Shown here: piece by piece, positions 1 to 7,283 of the stretch
Layout: each line of letters opens with the position of its first letter
How positions within the stretch are numbered: position 1 is the stretch's first letter
Source: DHVE2 group archaeon
GTDB lineage: Archaea; Thermoplasmatota; Thermoplasmata; Thermoplasmatales; Aciduliprofundaceae
Direction: 5' to 3'
NCBI GenBank assembly: GCA_015522955.1
Contig: WALG01000037.1
Coordinates: 1 to 15,634, forward strand
DNA length: 15,634 nt
Translations under genes and position numbers: made by a program
The notes under the pieces: generated by a model
The model's input: the letters and a program-made list of their open reading frames with translations, nothing else
What the model was told of the DNA's origin: nothing
The model's database searches: none

Positions 1-10
1 GGGATAAACT

Positions 11-19
11 CTAAATATA
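11..19 (+). promoter_or_regulatory. TATA box of tRNA-Val
   Basis: An AT-only stretch (CTAAATATA) is centred about 26 nt upstream of the first base of the tRNA, the usual spacing of an archaeal TBP site to its transcription start. This implies transcription starts at or very near the mature 5' end. Confidence 0.55.
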
Positions 20-40
20 GGTTACATATACATCAAAATG

Positions 41-113
41 GGGCCCGTGGTCTAGTGGTTATGACGTCGCCCTTACAAGGCGAAGATCCCCGGTTCAAAC
101 CCGGGCGGGCCCA
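41..113 (+). tRNA. tRNA-Val (anticodon UAC)
   Basis: The cloverleaf folds fully by eye. The acceptor stem GGGCCCG/CGGGCCC is 7 bp with discriminator A at 113. The anticodon stem TCGCC/GGCGA encloses loop CTTACAA with anticodon TAC at 74-76, which reads GUA valine codons. The T arm is CCCGG-TTCAAAC-CCGGG. The D arm is short, with one weak pair. No CCA is encoded and there is no intron. The GC-rich stems suit a thermophile. The 3' end runs without a gap into repeat copy A. Confidence 0.95.
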
Positions 114-204
114 CTACGAGGAGACACCTACGGCTAAGCCCTCCTTCAGAAGGTAGGGTCGCAACTCGCTTCTCTCGTTGCTCGTTTTCCCTCTACCCTC
201 TTCC
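114..204 (+). repeat. tRNA-tail structured repeat, copy A
   Basis: This GC-rich element of about 91 bp starts at the base after the tRNA-Val discriminator (CTACGAGGAGACACCTACG) and ends with CCCTCTACCCTCTTCC. Both ends recur in the copy behind tRNA-Pro. It contains a hairpin at 139-158 (CCCT-CCTT, loop CAG, AAGG, bulged T, AGGG) and a second, weaker one with GCAAC at 161-165 pairing GTTGC at 177-181. It has no sensible reading frame. It could be a tRNA 3' trailer or termination element, or a small mobile repeat that targets tRNA ends; sequence alone does not decide. T-rich tracts follow at about 219-229. Confidence 0.75.
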
Positions 205-237
205 TATTGTAGGATTCATTCTTTTTCTCAGGGAAGG

Positions 238-246
238 TTTTAAATA
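238..246 (+). promoter_or_regulatory. TATA box of ssb
   Basis: TTTTAAATA lies about 60 nt before the ssb ATG. With a start point some 25 nt downstream, the mRNA would carry a leader of roughly 35-40 nt, unlike the leaderless neighbours. Confidence 0.5.
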
Positions 247-304
247 ACATCAGAAGTTAAGGTATGTGGCGTAAAGCCAATAGAAAAATAGGAAGCGTGA
301 GAAT

Positions 305-709
305 ATGGAAGAAATAACCAAAATAAAAGACCTGAACCCCAATGCCAAAAGAGTTAGTGTTTTGGCAAAGGTGGTTCATAAGAGTGAACCTAAAGAGATC
401 CACACCAGATATGGTGAGACAAAACATGTCACAGAGGCTGTCGTGGGAGACGAGACTGGTGTAATTACCATGTCTCTGTGGGAAGATCAGGCCGACCTCA
501 TTAACGAGGGAGAAACTATTTACGTAGATAACGGTTATATATCCCTCGTTCGTGGCCATATGCGTCTAAATGTAGGAAAGTATGGAAGCATAAAAAAGAG
601 CGATGAGGAAATAGAGGAGATAAATGAGGATTTAGACATGAGTGCTGAAGAGCATGAGAGGCAATATAGAAGGAACAACAATTATAGAAGGGGTTATGGA
701 AGAAGGTAA
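305..709 (+). CDS. ssb: Single-stranded DNA-binding protein, Sulfolobus-type (OB fold)
   Basis: The 134-residue protein has one OB fold (about residues 4-98) and a flexible tail. Visible signs are the core VGDETG (47-52) followed by a strand with Trp59, where a DNA-stacking aromatic sits in the Sulfolobus solfataricus SSB family. GYISLVRGHMRLNVGK (77-92) matches the last strands of that fold. An acidic linker (100-119) leads to an Arg/Asn/Tyr/Gly-rich end (120-134), like the RG-rich tails of crenarchaeal SSBs. The family binds ssDNA in replication, repair and recombination. It is followed, 40 bp after its stop, by the TIGR00725 gene with its own promoter. The ATG at 305 is preceded by GCGTGAG, a partial ribosome-binding site. 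An alternative reading is an RPA-related single OB protein. Confidence 0.85.
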   Translation: MEEITKIKDLNPNAKRVSVLAKVVHKSEPKEIHTRYGETKHVTEAVVGDETGVITMSLWEDQADLINEGETIYVDNGYISLVRGHMRLNVGKYGSIKKSDEEIEEINEDLDMSAEEHERQYRRNNNYRRGYGRR

Positions 710-716
710 TTCTTCC
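698..716 (+). terminator. Hairpin across the ssb stop codon
   Basis: A perfect 7-bp inverted repeat, GGAAGAA and TTCTTCC, has a 5-nt loop (GGTAA) holding the ssb stop TAA. It is followed within 6 nt by a T-run (723-727). The T-run also falls where the TATA box of the next gene should be. A role in termination is an inference; archaeal termination often needs only the T-tract. Confidence 0.4.
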
Positions 717-722
717 CAAACC

Positions 723-730
723 TTTTTATC
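723..730 (+). promoter_or_regulatory. TATA-like box of the TIGR00725 gene
   Basis: TTTTTATC is centred about 23 nt before the ATG at 750, which predicts a leaderless transcript. It supports 750 rather than the upstream in-frame ATG at 642 as the start. Confidence 0.45.
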
Positions 731-749
731 TATTTTTCAATCAATTTTT

Positions 750-1226
750 ATGCTTAAAAGTATCGGTGTTATAGGAGGCTCCTCCTGCAATGGGAGATTA
801 TGTGAACTGGCCTATAGAGTGGGTTATCTGATTGGTAAAAGTGGTGCATTGCTTGTGACCGGGGGCTTAGGAGGTGTGATGCTACATGCCTGCAGGGGTG
901 CCAAGGATGCAGGTGGTCTAACTCTGGGAATTTTGCCATGGGGCAAAGAAGAGGCAAATCCTTATGTGGATATAGGAATTCCCACCCACTATGGTCTGGC
1001 TAGAAATCATCTGGTGGTGAGGGCAAGCGATGTCCTTATTGCCATAGACGGTTTTATAGGCACACTTTCAGAAATATCCTTTGCTCTAAATGAGGGAAAA
1101 ACAGTGATATCCCTTGAGAGTTGGCATCTGGAAAAAGATAAAATTTCACGGGGGAAATATATAGAGGCAGAGAATGCCGAGGAAGCCATTAACCTTGCAT
1201 TGAGATATTTAAATATGGAAGATTGA
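750..1226 (+). CDS. TIGR00725/LOG-like Rossmann-fold protein
   Basis: The 158-residue protein is one Rossmann domain. It opens with the nucleotide-binding strand and turn IGVIGGSSC (5-13), has a second glycine-rich loop GGLGGVM (38-44), an Arg-Asn pair at 85-86, and GTLSE (104-108), which resembles the GGxGTxxE signature of LOG/lysine-decarboxylase-like and Moco-carrier-like proteins. TIGR00725 members are about this long. Substrate and role are unknown; nucleotide or cofactor binding is a family-based inference. An in-frame ATG at 642 would add 36 residues inside ssb, but the promoter position and the clean N-terminal strand favour 750. There is no Shine-Dalgarno site, consistent with leaderless translation. 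Confidence 0.8.
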   Translation: MLKSIGVIGGSSCNGRLCELAYRVGYLIGKSGALLVTGGLGGVMLHACRGAKDAGGLTLGILPWGKEEANPYVDIGIPTHYGLARNHLVVRASDVLIAIDGFIGTLSEISFALNEGKTVISLESWHLEKDKISRGKYIEAENAEEAINLALRYLNMED

Positions 1227-1235
1227 GGAAAGTTT

Positions 1236-1243
1236 TTTTATAA
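1236..1243 (+). promoter_or_regulatory. TATA box of pheT
   Basis: TTTTATAA is centred about 25 nt before the pheT ATG, just after the stop of the preceding gene. No ribosome-binding site intervenes, so a leaderless mRNA is expected. Confidence 0.6.
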
Positions 1244-1263
1244 CACCTCTTTTTTCCTAAACT

Positions 1264-2862
1264 ATGCCAGTAATTCGATTGCAGAAAAGCGAACTCAAAA
1301 AACTGGAAATGGATGAAAATGTTCTCATTGAGAATGTTGCAATGTTAGGGGCCGATTTGAAGGATGTGAGCAGCGAGGAGATTCTTGTTGAATTTTTCCC
1401 GGATAGACCGGATCTTTACACAGTAGAAGGTGTGGTCCGCGCCATGAAGGGTTTTATGGGGGAGGAAGTGGGGCTACCACTCTACACAGCAAAAAGGAGT
1501 AATGTGGAAATAAATGTATCTCCCGAGATGCAGAATATAAGGCCCTACATTGCAGGCGCCGTGATAAAGGGACTCAATGTGGATGATGGCATGATAAGGA
1601 GTATGATGGATTTTCAGGAGAAACTTCATCTTACTGTGGGAAGAAAAAGAAAAAAACTGGCCATAGGATTGCATGATTTCTCCCATGTTAAGCCACCGTT
1701 CAGATATGTAGCCATGCCCAAAACCTTCAAATTCGTACCGTTAGGATTTAAAGAGGAAATGACTCTAGAGGAAATTTTGAATAAACATCCTAAGGGCATG
1801 GAATATGCCTCCATACTTAAAGATTTTAATAAGTACCCAATTATCTTAGACGCGGAGGATAATGTACTGTCCTTTCCACCCATAATTAATGGCACACTTA
1901 CCCAGGTAACTCCAGATACGGAGAAGATATTTATAGAGATCACAGGCACCGATTTAAATGTAGTAAAATCCGTGTTGAATATAATTTCCTGCTCATTTGC
2001 AGATCGTGGAGGTAAGATTGAAACAGTGGATGTGAAATATCCAGAATTCGAGATAGTCACTCCAGACCTAAAATATGAGAGTATGAGTTTGAAAAAGGAA
2101 TACGTGGAGAAACTTTTGGGGCTAAAAATGAAAGATAAGGAAATTATAAATGCCCTGCTCAGGATGAGGTTCGACGCACAGGTAAAAAATAGTGATATTG
2201 CGGTTAAGATTCCTCCTTACAGGATGGACATACTTCATCCGGTAGATATTGTGGAAGACATAGCCAAGGGATACGGATATCCCAATTTCACCACGCTTCT
2301 ACCGGAAAAACATAGAATTGCAGAGGATTATGGAGAGAGAGACCGATGGATAAGAGAAATAATGATTGGACTTGGATTTCTAGAGGTCACTACACTCACA
2401 ATTACATCTTTTCAGAGTCAATATGACCGAATGGGGATCCCTCGAGAGAGGTTTGTGGAAATTGAAAACCCCATAACCGAGGATGGTACTACACTTAGAA
2501 CATGGCTGATACCTTCACTTATGGAGATTTTGCAGAAAAACAGGCACAATGACCTTCCCCAGAAAATTTTTGAGTTAGGCTATATTAGAAAAGAGAGCAT
2601 GGAGAAACATCTGGCGTTCGTGTACGTGGATTCTTCTGCAAACTTTGCATTGTGTAAATCTCTAACTGAGGCAATTCTCCGTGAGATGGGTATAAAAGAT
2701 TATACCATAAAGGAAAAAGAGCATGGCAGTTTCATCCCGGGTCGCTGTGCCAGAATAATCCACAATGACAGGGAAATTGGATTCTTTGGTGAGATACATC
2801 CTGAGGTACTTGAGAATTTTCAACTTGGATATCCTGTCATAGCCATGGAAATTAAAATATAA
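1264..2862 (+). CDS. pheT: Phenylalanine--tRNA ligase beta subunit
   Basis: This is the beta subunit of the (alpha-beta)2 PheRS that charges tRNA-Phe in the cytosol. At 532 residues it fits the short archaeal/eukaryotic-type beta subunit, which lacks the bacterial N-terminal EMAP/tRNA-binding extension. FFPDRPDLYTVEGVVRA (44-60) is the archaeal B1 region. The B3/B4 editing-domain region spans about 90-245. The B5 domain is at about 276-340 and closes with PPYRMDILHPVDIVEDIAKG (317-336). A catalytic-like core at 350-532 includes GEIHPEVL (509-516). The reading frame is intact. The alpha-subunit gene is not adjacent but lies about 12 kb away at the right end, same strand. The gene ends 18 bp from the convergent SBP gene. 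Confidence 0.95.
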   Translation: MPVIRLQKSELKKLEMDENVLIENVAMLGADLKDVSSEEILVEFFPDRPDLYTVEGVVRAMKGFMGEEVGLPLYTAKRSNVEINVSPEMQNIRPYIAGAVIKGLNVDDGMIRSMMDFQEKLHLTVGRKRKKLAIGLHDFSHVKPPFRYVAMPKTFKFVPLGFKEEMTLEEILNKHPKGMEYASILKDFNKYPIILDAEDNVLSFPPIINGTLTQVTPDTEKIFIEITGTDLNVVKSVLNIISCSFADRGGKIETVDVKYPEFEIVTPDLKYESMSLKKEYVEKLLGLKMKDKEIINALLRMRFDAQVKNSDIAVKIPPYRMDILHPVDIVEDIAKGYGYPNFTTLLPEKHRIAEDYGERDRWIREIMIGLGFLEVTTLTITSFQSQYDRMGIPRERFVEIENPITEDGTTLRTWLIPSLMEILQKNRHNDLPQKIFELGYIRKESMEKHLAFVYVDSSANFALCKSLTEAILREMGIKDYTIKEKEHGSFIPGRCARIIHNDREIGFFGEIHPEVLENFQLGYPVIAMEIKI

Positions 2863-2880
2863 AAAGAAAAAGTTGGGAGA

Positions 2881-5800
2881 TTATTCTTCTTTTTCCTCCT
2901 CTGTGCTCTCTTCCTCGCTGCTCTCCTCGGTTCCTTCTTTCTCTTCTTCCATGATATCCTCTGGTTCCTCTGGAGTCTCTTCTTCTGCGCCTTCCTCAGG
3001 TACACTGGGTGCCTTCTTCTTCCCGGCTATATACGCCACAGGTGTAAGTATCAGGAAGATTATGAACAGCGCAAGGAATACATACTCCATGGTTGTCGCA
3101 GAATTCTTCTGATCCTCCATGTTCTTGTAGTCCTTCTGCAACTTCTGATGCTCGCTCTGCAGATTGGTGTAGTTATTCTCCAGATTCTGTAACTTGCTCT
3201 GAAGCACCGGTATCTTGTTCAGTTCATTGAGCACATCTCCCGTAGTGGCATACTGCCCTTTGACTGATACTCCGAAAGCATATGAGTACTCACCTACCGT
3301 AATCACGCCAGTATAATGCTGGGATACTAGTGCATTCGGCGCGGTGTAGGTAAAGGTTACCACTCCGTTGGAATCCGTGGTCTTGGAACTGACATCCAGA
3401 CTGCCACCAGAAACACTGGCCACTACAGTCTTGCCAGCCAATGGTGCACCTGTAATTCCACCAACAAGTTTAATTTTCACCGTTGCAGTTCCTTTGGCAT
3501 TCACATAATCGGGATTCACTGTTATTGAATCTACGGCCACAGCATGCTTCAGCAACTCTGCACCCTGGATATAGGCAATATGATACTCATAGTTGAGACC
3601 CATTGCATGGTCCGGAGAACTCATAAGCACAGAAATTGTAACCACACTATCGGCATCCTGAGCAGGAATACTTAGAGCAAAGGATGCTGCTCCATTACTA
3701 TCAGTGGTTAGAGATACTGTGTTGCTGTACTGGCCCACGCTATACTTAACGTTGAGTGTAGTACCTGAAAGAGGTCCATTGATATCAGCCACGGTGAAAT
3801 TAACAGTTGTAGTGGTATCCATCTCACTGAGATACTCTTTATTCACAGAGAAGGATGTTATTCCCATGATAGGTGCTCTTTCAAGTATGAAACCTTCCTT
3901 CACACCGAAGAGGTATGGATACTGGAATCCAGCACCGAGCCATATACCTCCACCAATACCGGGATCTACCCAAGCATCAACATACACAGGCTGATCTGCT
4001 ATCAGCGGATTGGTTGTGGCTATAACAGTAGCCTTTCCATTGGCATTTGTGGTAAATGCATAATAATCTCCAGCCCACCAGAAGTAGGTTCTGTTCGCAT
4101 CATTTGGCCAGGCTGCACCGGCACCATAGTCGGTAAAGAATAATCCAAAGTATCCGCTAACATCGGCTGCAGGAGTTCCATCCGTATTGTAGACTTTAAC
4201 AGTCACGCTCACCTGCTGTCCACCGTTGGACACCGAGGTAGGTGTAACTTCAAGGTTCATTCCATAGTTATTTGTCCATGCTCCTATATAAGGATCAGAG
4301 CCTGTTTGATTACCTACGTAGATCTCAACGCTATCAAATGCCGTGTATGTATCCTTTGTGTAAACGCGCACAATGTATGGCCTGTTCACGTTAGCATTTG
4401 CAGTCATGGTAAATGTAACTAAGCCCTGCGCATTGGTAGTCTTGTGAGTAGCATCGAACGTGACGTTGTTAGTATCATTTATGGCCTTCTCACCGTACCA
4501 ATTAGGATCTGTTGCAGTGGAGTACAGTGCTTGGATATAAACCTCATGCTTAGGCACTGGATTGCCATTGGCACCTATAAGCTTTGCAGTTATCTTAGCG
4601 CTCTGTCCCGCTACAAGACCATATGAACTCACGTCGGTTATAACAACCTTGTACCATGAACTGCCAGTAGTCTGTATAGGAACAAAAAGCGTAGCAGTCT
4701 GAAGTGGTGGAAGTATTGTATCAGGCACATTGAGTTTGGCTTTTACAATATCAACCTTGTTCATATTTGTTATATTAATAGGTGCCGTATACTCAAATGT
4801 AGCAATACCCTTATTGTTGGTAATTGCATAAGGCGTAATTGTACCCGCAGTCTCCTGAGTGAGAATAGTAACATTTACCCCACCTACTGGCTCTCCTTCA
4901 ATATTAGTAACCTTGGCAGTTATGGTTGCACTCTCGCCCGGTTTGAGAACATTCTTATTCATGCTAAGGGATACCTTGACCACATTCTTGGGGAAATACA
5001 CGGCTATCTGTTGGCTGCCCGAGAGGTTATATTCGTTACCTCCTATCTTAACTATACCTGCATACCACAGCGTGATATTGCCATATGCCTTGTATGAAAT
5101 CGGTATTGTGAACGGAAATCCTCCACTATCCCCTGTCTTAGCACTATAGTTGTAACCCGTACTGGTGGTAAGAGATATATCTACACCTGGTATGGGTACA
5201 CCATTTCTGTCAGTTACATAAGCATATCCACTTAGATCATGACCTGCGTACACTACAGGAGGTGCATACACATGTAGCACAGCACCATTATACTTCTCAC
5301 TCACAGTGGTAGTCTTACCATGTGTAGGAGCGGGACCAGCGCCAGGGTGATGCAGGACAGCCAATGAGAATGCATTATAGATGGTACCAAATGCAGATAC
5401 CCAGCCCTGCCATACATCCTGCCTGTAACACATTATGTTCTTTCTGTAGTAAAGCACATCATAGGGCAGGTCATGCACCAGAATGCCTTCAACATCCTTA
5501 ATTTCCTGAATTCTCTTCTGAGTATCCATCTGAGTATCTATCTCATCCAAGAGTTTATCAACCTTAGGATTGCTATAACCAGGTGCATTATCACCGATAG
5601 GTGCAGCGTACTTGCTGTAGAAGAAATCTTTCAGGTACATTTCTGGGAATGAGCCCACCAGCCAACCAAGGATGTACATATCAAAACTGACCTGCACAAA
5701 TGCCTTTGAAACTATAGTATCAAAATCTGTGGGGCTGCTCTGTATGTTAAGACCAACTTTCTGCAGATTATTTTGAATCATTATACCGGCCTCTGCCCTC

Positions 5801-7116
5801 ACAGGATCGTAATCCTTTGGCGGTGTGAGGATTGTTTCCTTTATAGGAGAGCCATCAGGTGCCTCTCTCCATCCATCTCCATTAATATCTTTGTACCCGG
5901 CCTTGTCAAGCACCTGCGTGGCAGCATTAAGGTCAAAGTCTGGAGGTATAGCGGAGGTGTTTATATATGCACCAGATGTGATAGATAGAGGAACAGTACC
6001 CTTTGTACCATAACCCTGCAGAAGAGTTGTAACTATATAATCCTTATCTATACAGTGAGCCACTGCAGTTCTGAATGCAAGGTCGTTCATAGGTGCCTTT
6101 CTCATATTGAACGCCAGATAGAAGAATCCCTGGTCATCCACCACCTTTGAGCCTATATTAGGGTCTGTCTTCAACTGGTTATAATAACCAGCAGGCACAC
6201 TCCAGTCTATATAGTCAACTTCACCCTTCTTCAGAGCAAGTACTGCTGTATCCAGGGTATTGTAGATCTTGAATTCTATTCTCTTAACGTTCTGTGGGAA
6301 TGCAGGCCATTCTTTGCCCTGCCATTTAACCGTAAAGTTCTTACCCCAGTAATTATCATATCTCTCCACAACCACATAGGCTCCGGGCTTCCACTCTACA
6401 AACTTGTATGGCCCGGTACCAATAGTGGCATCCTTCTGGCTCATATCCTTGCCGTAACTCATATCCAGGCCAACATCATCACTATCGCCGGTACCTGCAC
6501 TGAGCACATGGTCCTTCCAGATATGATAAGGCAGAATTGGCGTGTTAAGAGTCCCTTGGAAGAACAACGGATAAGGCTTGGCAAGATGGAACGCCACTGT
6601 GTATTTATCTACCATCTCAACACCTATGTGCGAGGTGCCAGAGCCATCGTAGAGTGTCCATTTAGGCGTATCCCAGTAAAGACATCCCAAAGTGGTCTTA
6701 AACAATGAGTCAAAACTCAGCACATCGTAGGTAAATACCACATCCTGGGCAGTCATCTCAACGCCATCTTGGAAGGTAATTCCATGCCTAAGATGCACAG
6801 TATAGTTAAGGCCCGTAGAATCCACATCAACACTCTCAGCCATGTTATAATAGGGCACAAGGTCAGGCGTATAACTCATCAATGTATCATAACCCCATCC
6901 TATGGCATCACTCTTCCACACAGTATTTGTAGCCGGATCAAACCAGTTCAAGTTAGGTATATCCTGCTGGAAAGCGATGATAAGTGTGTCCTGGTTGCTT
7001 GTTGCCTTCGGTGCAGCTGCAGCAGCGTTGCCAGTAAGTGCCGAAAAGCCAGCCAGCACCATCACTGAAAGCACTATAGTCACTAACAGCATTTTTTTCA
7101 TACTTCTTTCGTTCAT
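2881..7116 (-). CDS. Membrane-anchored oligopeptide-binding protein (SBP family 5) with Ig-like stalk
   Basis: The 1411-residue surface protein probably captures peptides for an ABC importer; no permease or ATPase gene is nearby. Residues 1-35 are a signal peptide (MNERSMKKML, hydrophobic core, Ala-rich end). Residues about 43-590 form an SBP_bac_5 (DppA/OppA-like) domain, with GITFQDGVEMTAQDVVFTYD (112-131) and TGPYKFVEWKPG (234-245) typical of the family. About six Ig-like beta domains follow (roughly 615-710, 712-815, 823-937, 954-1055, 1085-1170, 1192-1288), several with the DSNGxxxF turn. A heptad-like coiled coil is at 1295-1342 and a transmembrane helix at 1343-1365, followed by KKK. 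The tail (1369-1411) has 23 Asp/Glu in 43 residues. Start 7116 is chosen for its Shine-Dalgarno GGGAGGAT and signal peptide; an upstream in-frame ATG at 7278 overlaps the divergent gene. Many N-x-S/T sequons are present. Confidence 0.9.
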   Translation of the reverse strand: MNERSMKKMLLVTIVLSVMVLAGFSALTGNAAAAAPKATSNQDTLIIAFQQDIPNLNWFDPATNTVWKSDAIGWGYDTLMSYTPDLVPYYNMAESVDVDSTGLNYTVHLRHGITFQDGVEMTAQDVVFTYDVLSFDSLFKTTLGCLYWDTPKWTLYDGSGTSHIGVEMVDKYTVAFHLAKPYPLFFQGTLNTPILPYHIWKDHVLSAGTGDSDDVGLDMSYGKDMSQKDATIGTGPYKFVEWKPGAYVVVERYDNYWGKNFTVKWQGKEWPAFPQNVKRIEFKIYNTLDTAVLALKKGEVDYIDWSVPAGYYNQLKTDPNIGSKVVDDQGFFYLAFNMRKAPMNDLAFRTAVAHCIDKDYIVTTLLQGYGTKGTVPLSITSGAYINTSAIPPDFDLNAATQVLDKAGYKDINGDGWREAPDGSPIKETILTPPKDYDPVRAEAGIMIQNNLQKVGLNIQSSPTDFDTIVSKAFVQVSFDMYILGWLVGSFPEMYLKDFFYSKYAAPIGDNAPGYSNPKVDKLLDEIDTQMDTQKRIQEIKDVEGILVHDLPYDVLYYRKNIMCYRQDVWQGWVSAFGTIYNAFSLAVLHHPGAGPAPTHGKTTTVSEKYNGAVLHVYAPPVVYAGHDLSGYAYVTDRNGVPIPGVDISLTTSTGYNYSAKTGDSGGFPFTIPISYKAYGNITLWYAGIVKIGGNEYNLSGSQQIAVYFPKNVVKVSLSMNKNVLKPGESATITAKVTNIEGEPVGGVNVTILTQETAGTITPYAITNNKGIATFEYTAPINITNMNKVDIVKAKLNVPDTILPPLQTATLFVPIQTTGSSWYKVVITDVSSYGLVAGQSAKITAKLIGANGNPVPKHEVYIQALYSTATDPNWYGEKAINDTNNVTFDATHKTTNAQGLVTFTMTANANVNRPYIVRVYTKDTYTAFDSVEIYVGNQTGSDPYIGAWTNNYGMNLEVTPTSVSNGGQQVSVTVKVYNTDGTPAADVSGYFGLFFTDYGAGAAWPNDANRTYFWWAGDYYAFTTNANGKATVIATTNPLIADQPVYVDAWVDPGIGGGIWLGAGFQYPYLFGVKEGFILERAPIMGITSFSVNKEYLSEMDTTTTVNFTVADINGPLSGTTLNVKYSVGQYSNTVSLTTDSNGAASFALSIPAQDADSVVTISVLMSSPDHAMGLNYEYHIAYIQGAELLKHAVAVDSITVNPDYVNAKGTATVKIKLVGGITGAPLAGKTVVASVSGGSLDVSSKTTDSNGVVTFTYTAPNALVSQHYTGVITVGEYSYAFGVSVKGQYATTGDVLNELNKIPVLQSKLQNLENNYTNLQSEHQKLQKDYKNMEDQKNSATTMEYVFLALFIIFLILTPVAYIAGKKKAPSVPEEGAEEETPEEPEDIMEEEKEGTEESSEEESTEEEKEE

Positions 7117-7121
7117 AATCT

Positions 7122-7131
7122 TATCCTCCCT
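7122..7131 (-). promoter_or_regulatory. Ribosome-binding site of the SBP gene
   Basis: On the minus strand AGGGAGGATA precedes the ATG at 7116 by 5-8 nt. This strong Shine-Dalgarno site decides the start against the longer in-frame reading. Confidence 0.7.
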
Positions 7132-7142
7132 ATTGTTTTTTA

Positions 7143-7173
7143 ACACTCCGCCTATTGGCATATAGGGGAGTGT
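7143..7173. promoter_or_regulatory. Inverted repeat in the SBP leader
   Basis: ACACTCC (7143-7149) and GGAGTGT (7167-7173) form 7-bp arms, with an inner GCC/GGC pair (7150-7152, 7157-7159). It sits between the predicted SBP transcription start (about 7180) and the SBP ribosome-binding site. It could therefore be an mRNA hairpin or a repressor operator. Function is inferred from position only. Confidence 0.35.
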
Positions 7174-7202
7174 CTTGGTCGCTCTCCCTATGGAAATTTT
7201 CC

Positions 7203-7210
7203 TATATAAA
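7203..7210 (-). promoter_or_regulatory. TATA box of the SBP gene
   Basis: TTTATATA on the minus strand would start transcription near 7180, giving the SBP mRNA a leader of about 65 nt. This fits the presence of a Shine-Dalgarno site. Confidence 0.5.
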
Positions 7211-7255
7211 ATTTTTGAATTTTCATTTGCTCCACGGTGCAATAAATGGAAAAAA

Positions 7256-7268
7256 CTTAAAGTATAAA
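7256..7268 (+). promoter_or_regulatory. TATA region of the glycosyltransferase gene
   Basis: CTTAAAGTATAAA is centred about 22-25 nt before the GTG at 7284, with no ribosome-binding site between. It supports a leaderless GTG start. Confidence 0.5.
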
Positions 7269-7283
7269 TTGGGTTCACTAATT

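Noticed and set aside
642..749. N-terminal extension of the TIGR00725 protein inside ssb
   Set aside because: The extension is encoded over the end of ssb in another frame and has no domain character. The ATG at 750 begins the Rossmann strand and lies at leaderless distance from a TATA-like box.
7117..7278. 54-residue N-terminal extension of the SBP
   Set aside because: It would place the signal peptide internally and cover the divergent promoters. A strong Shine-Dalgarno site precedes the ATG at 7116.
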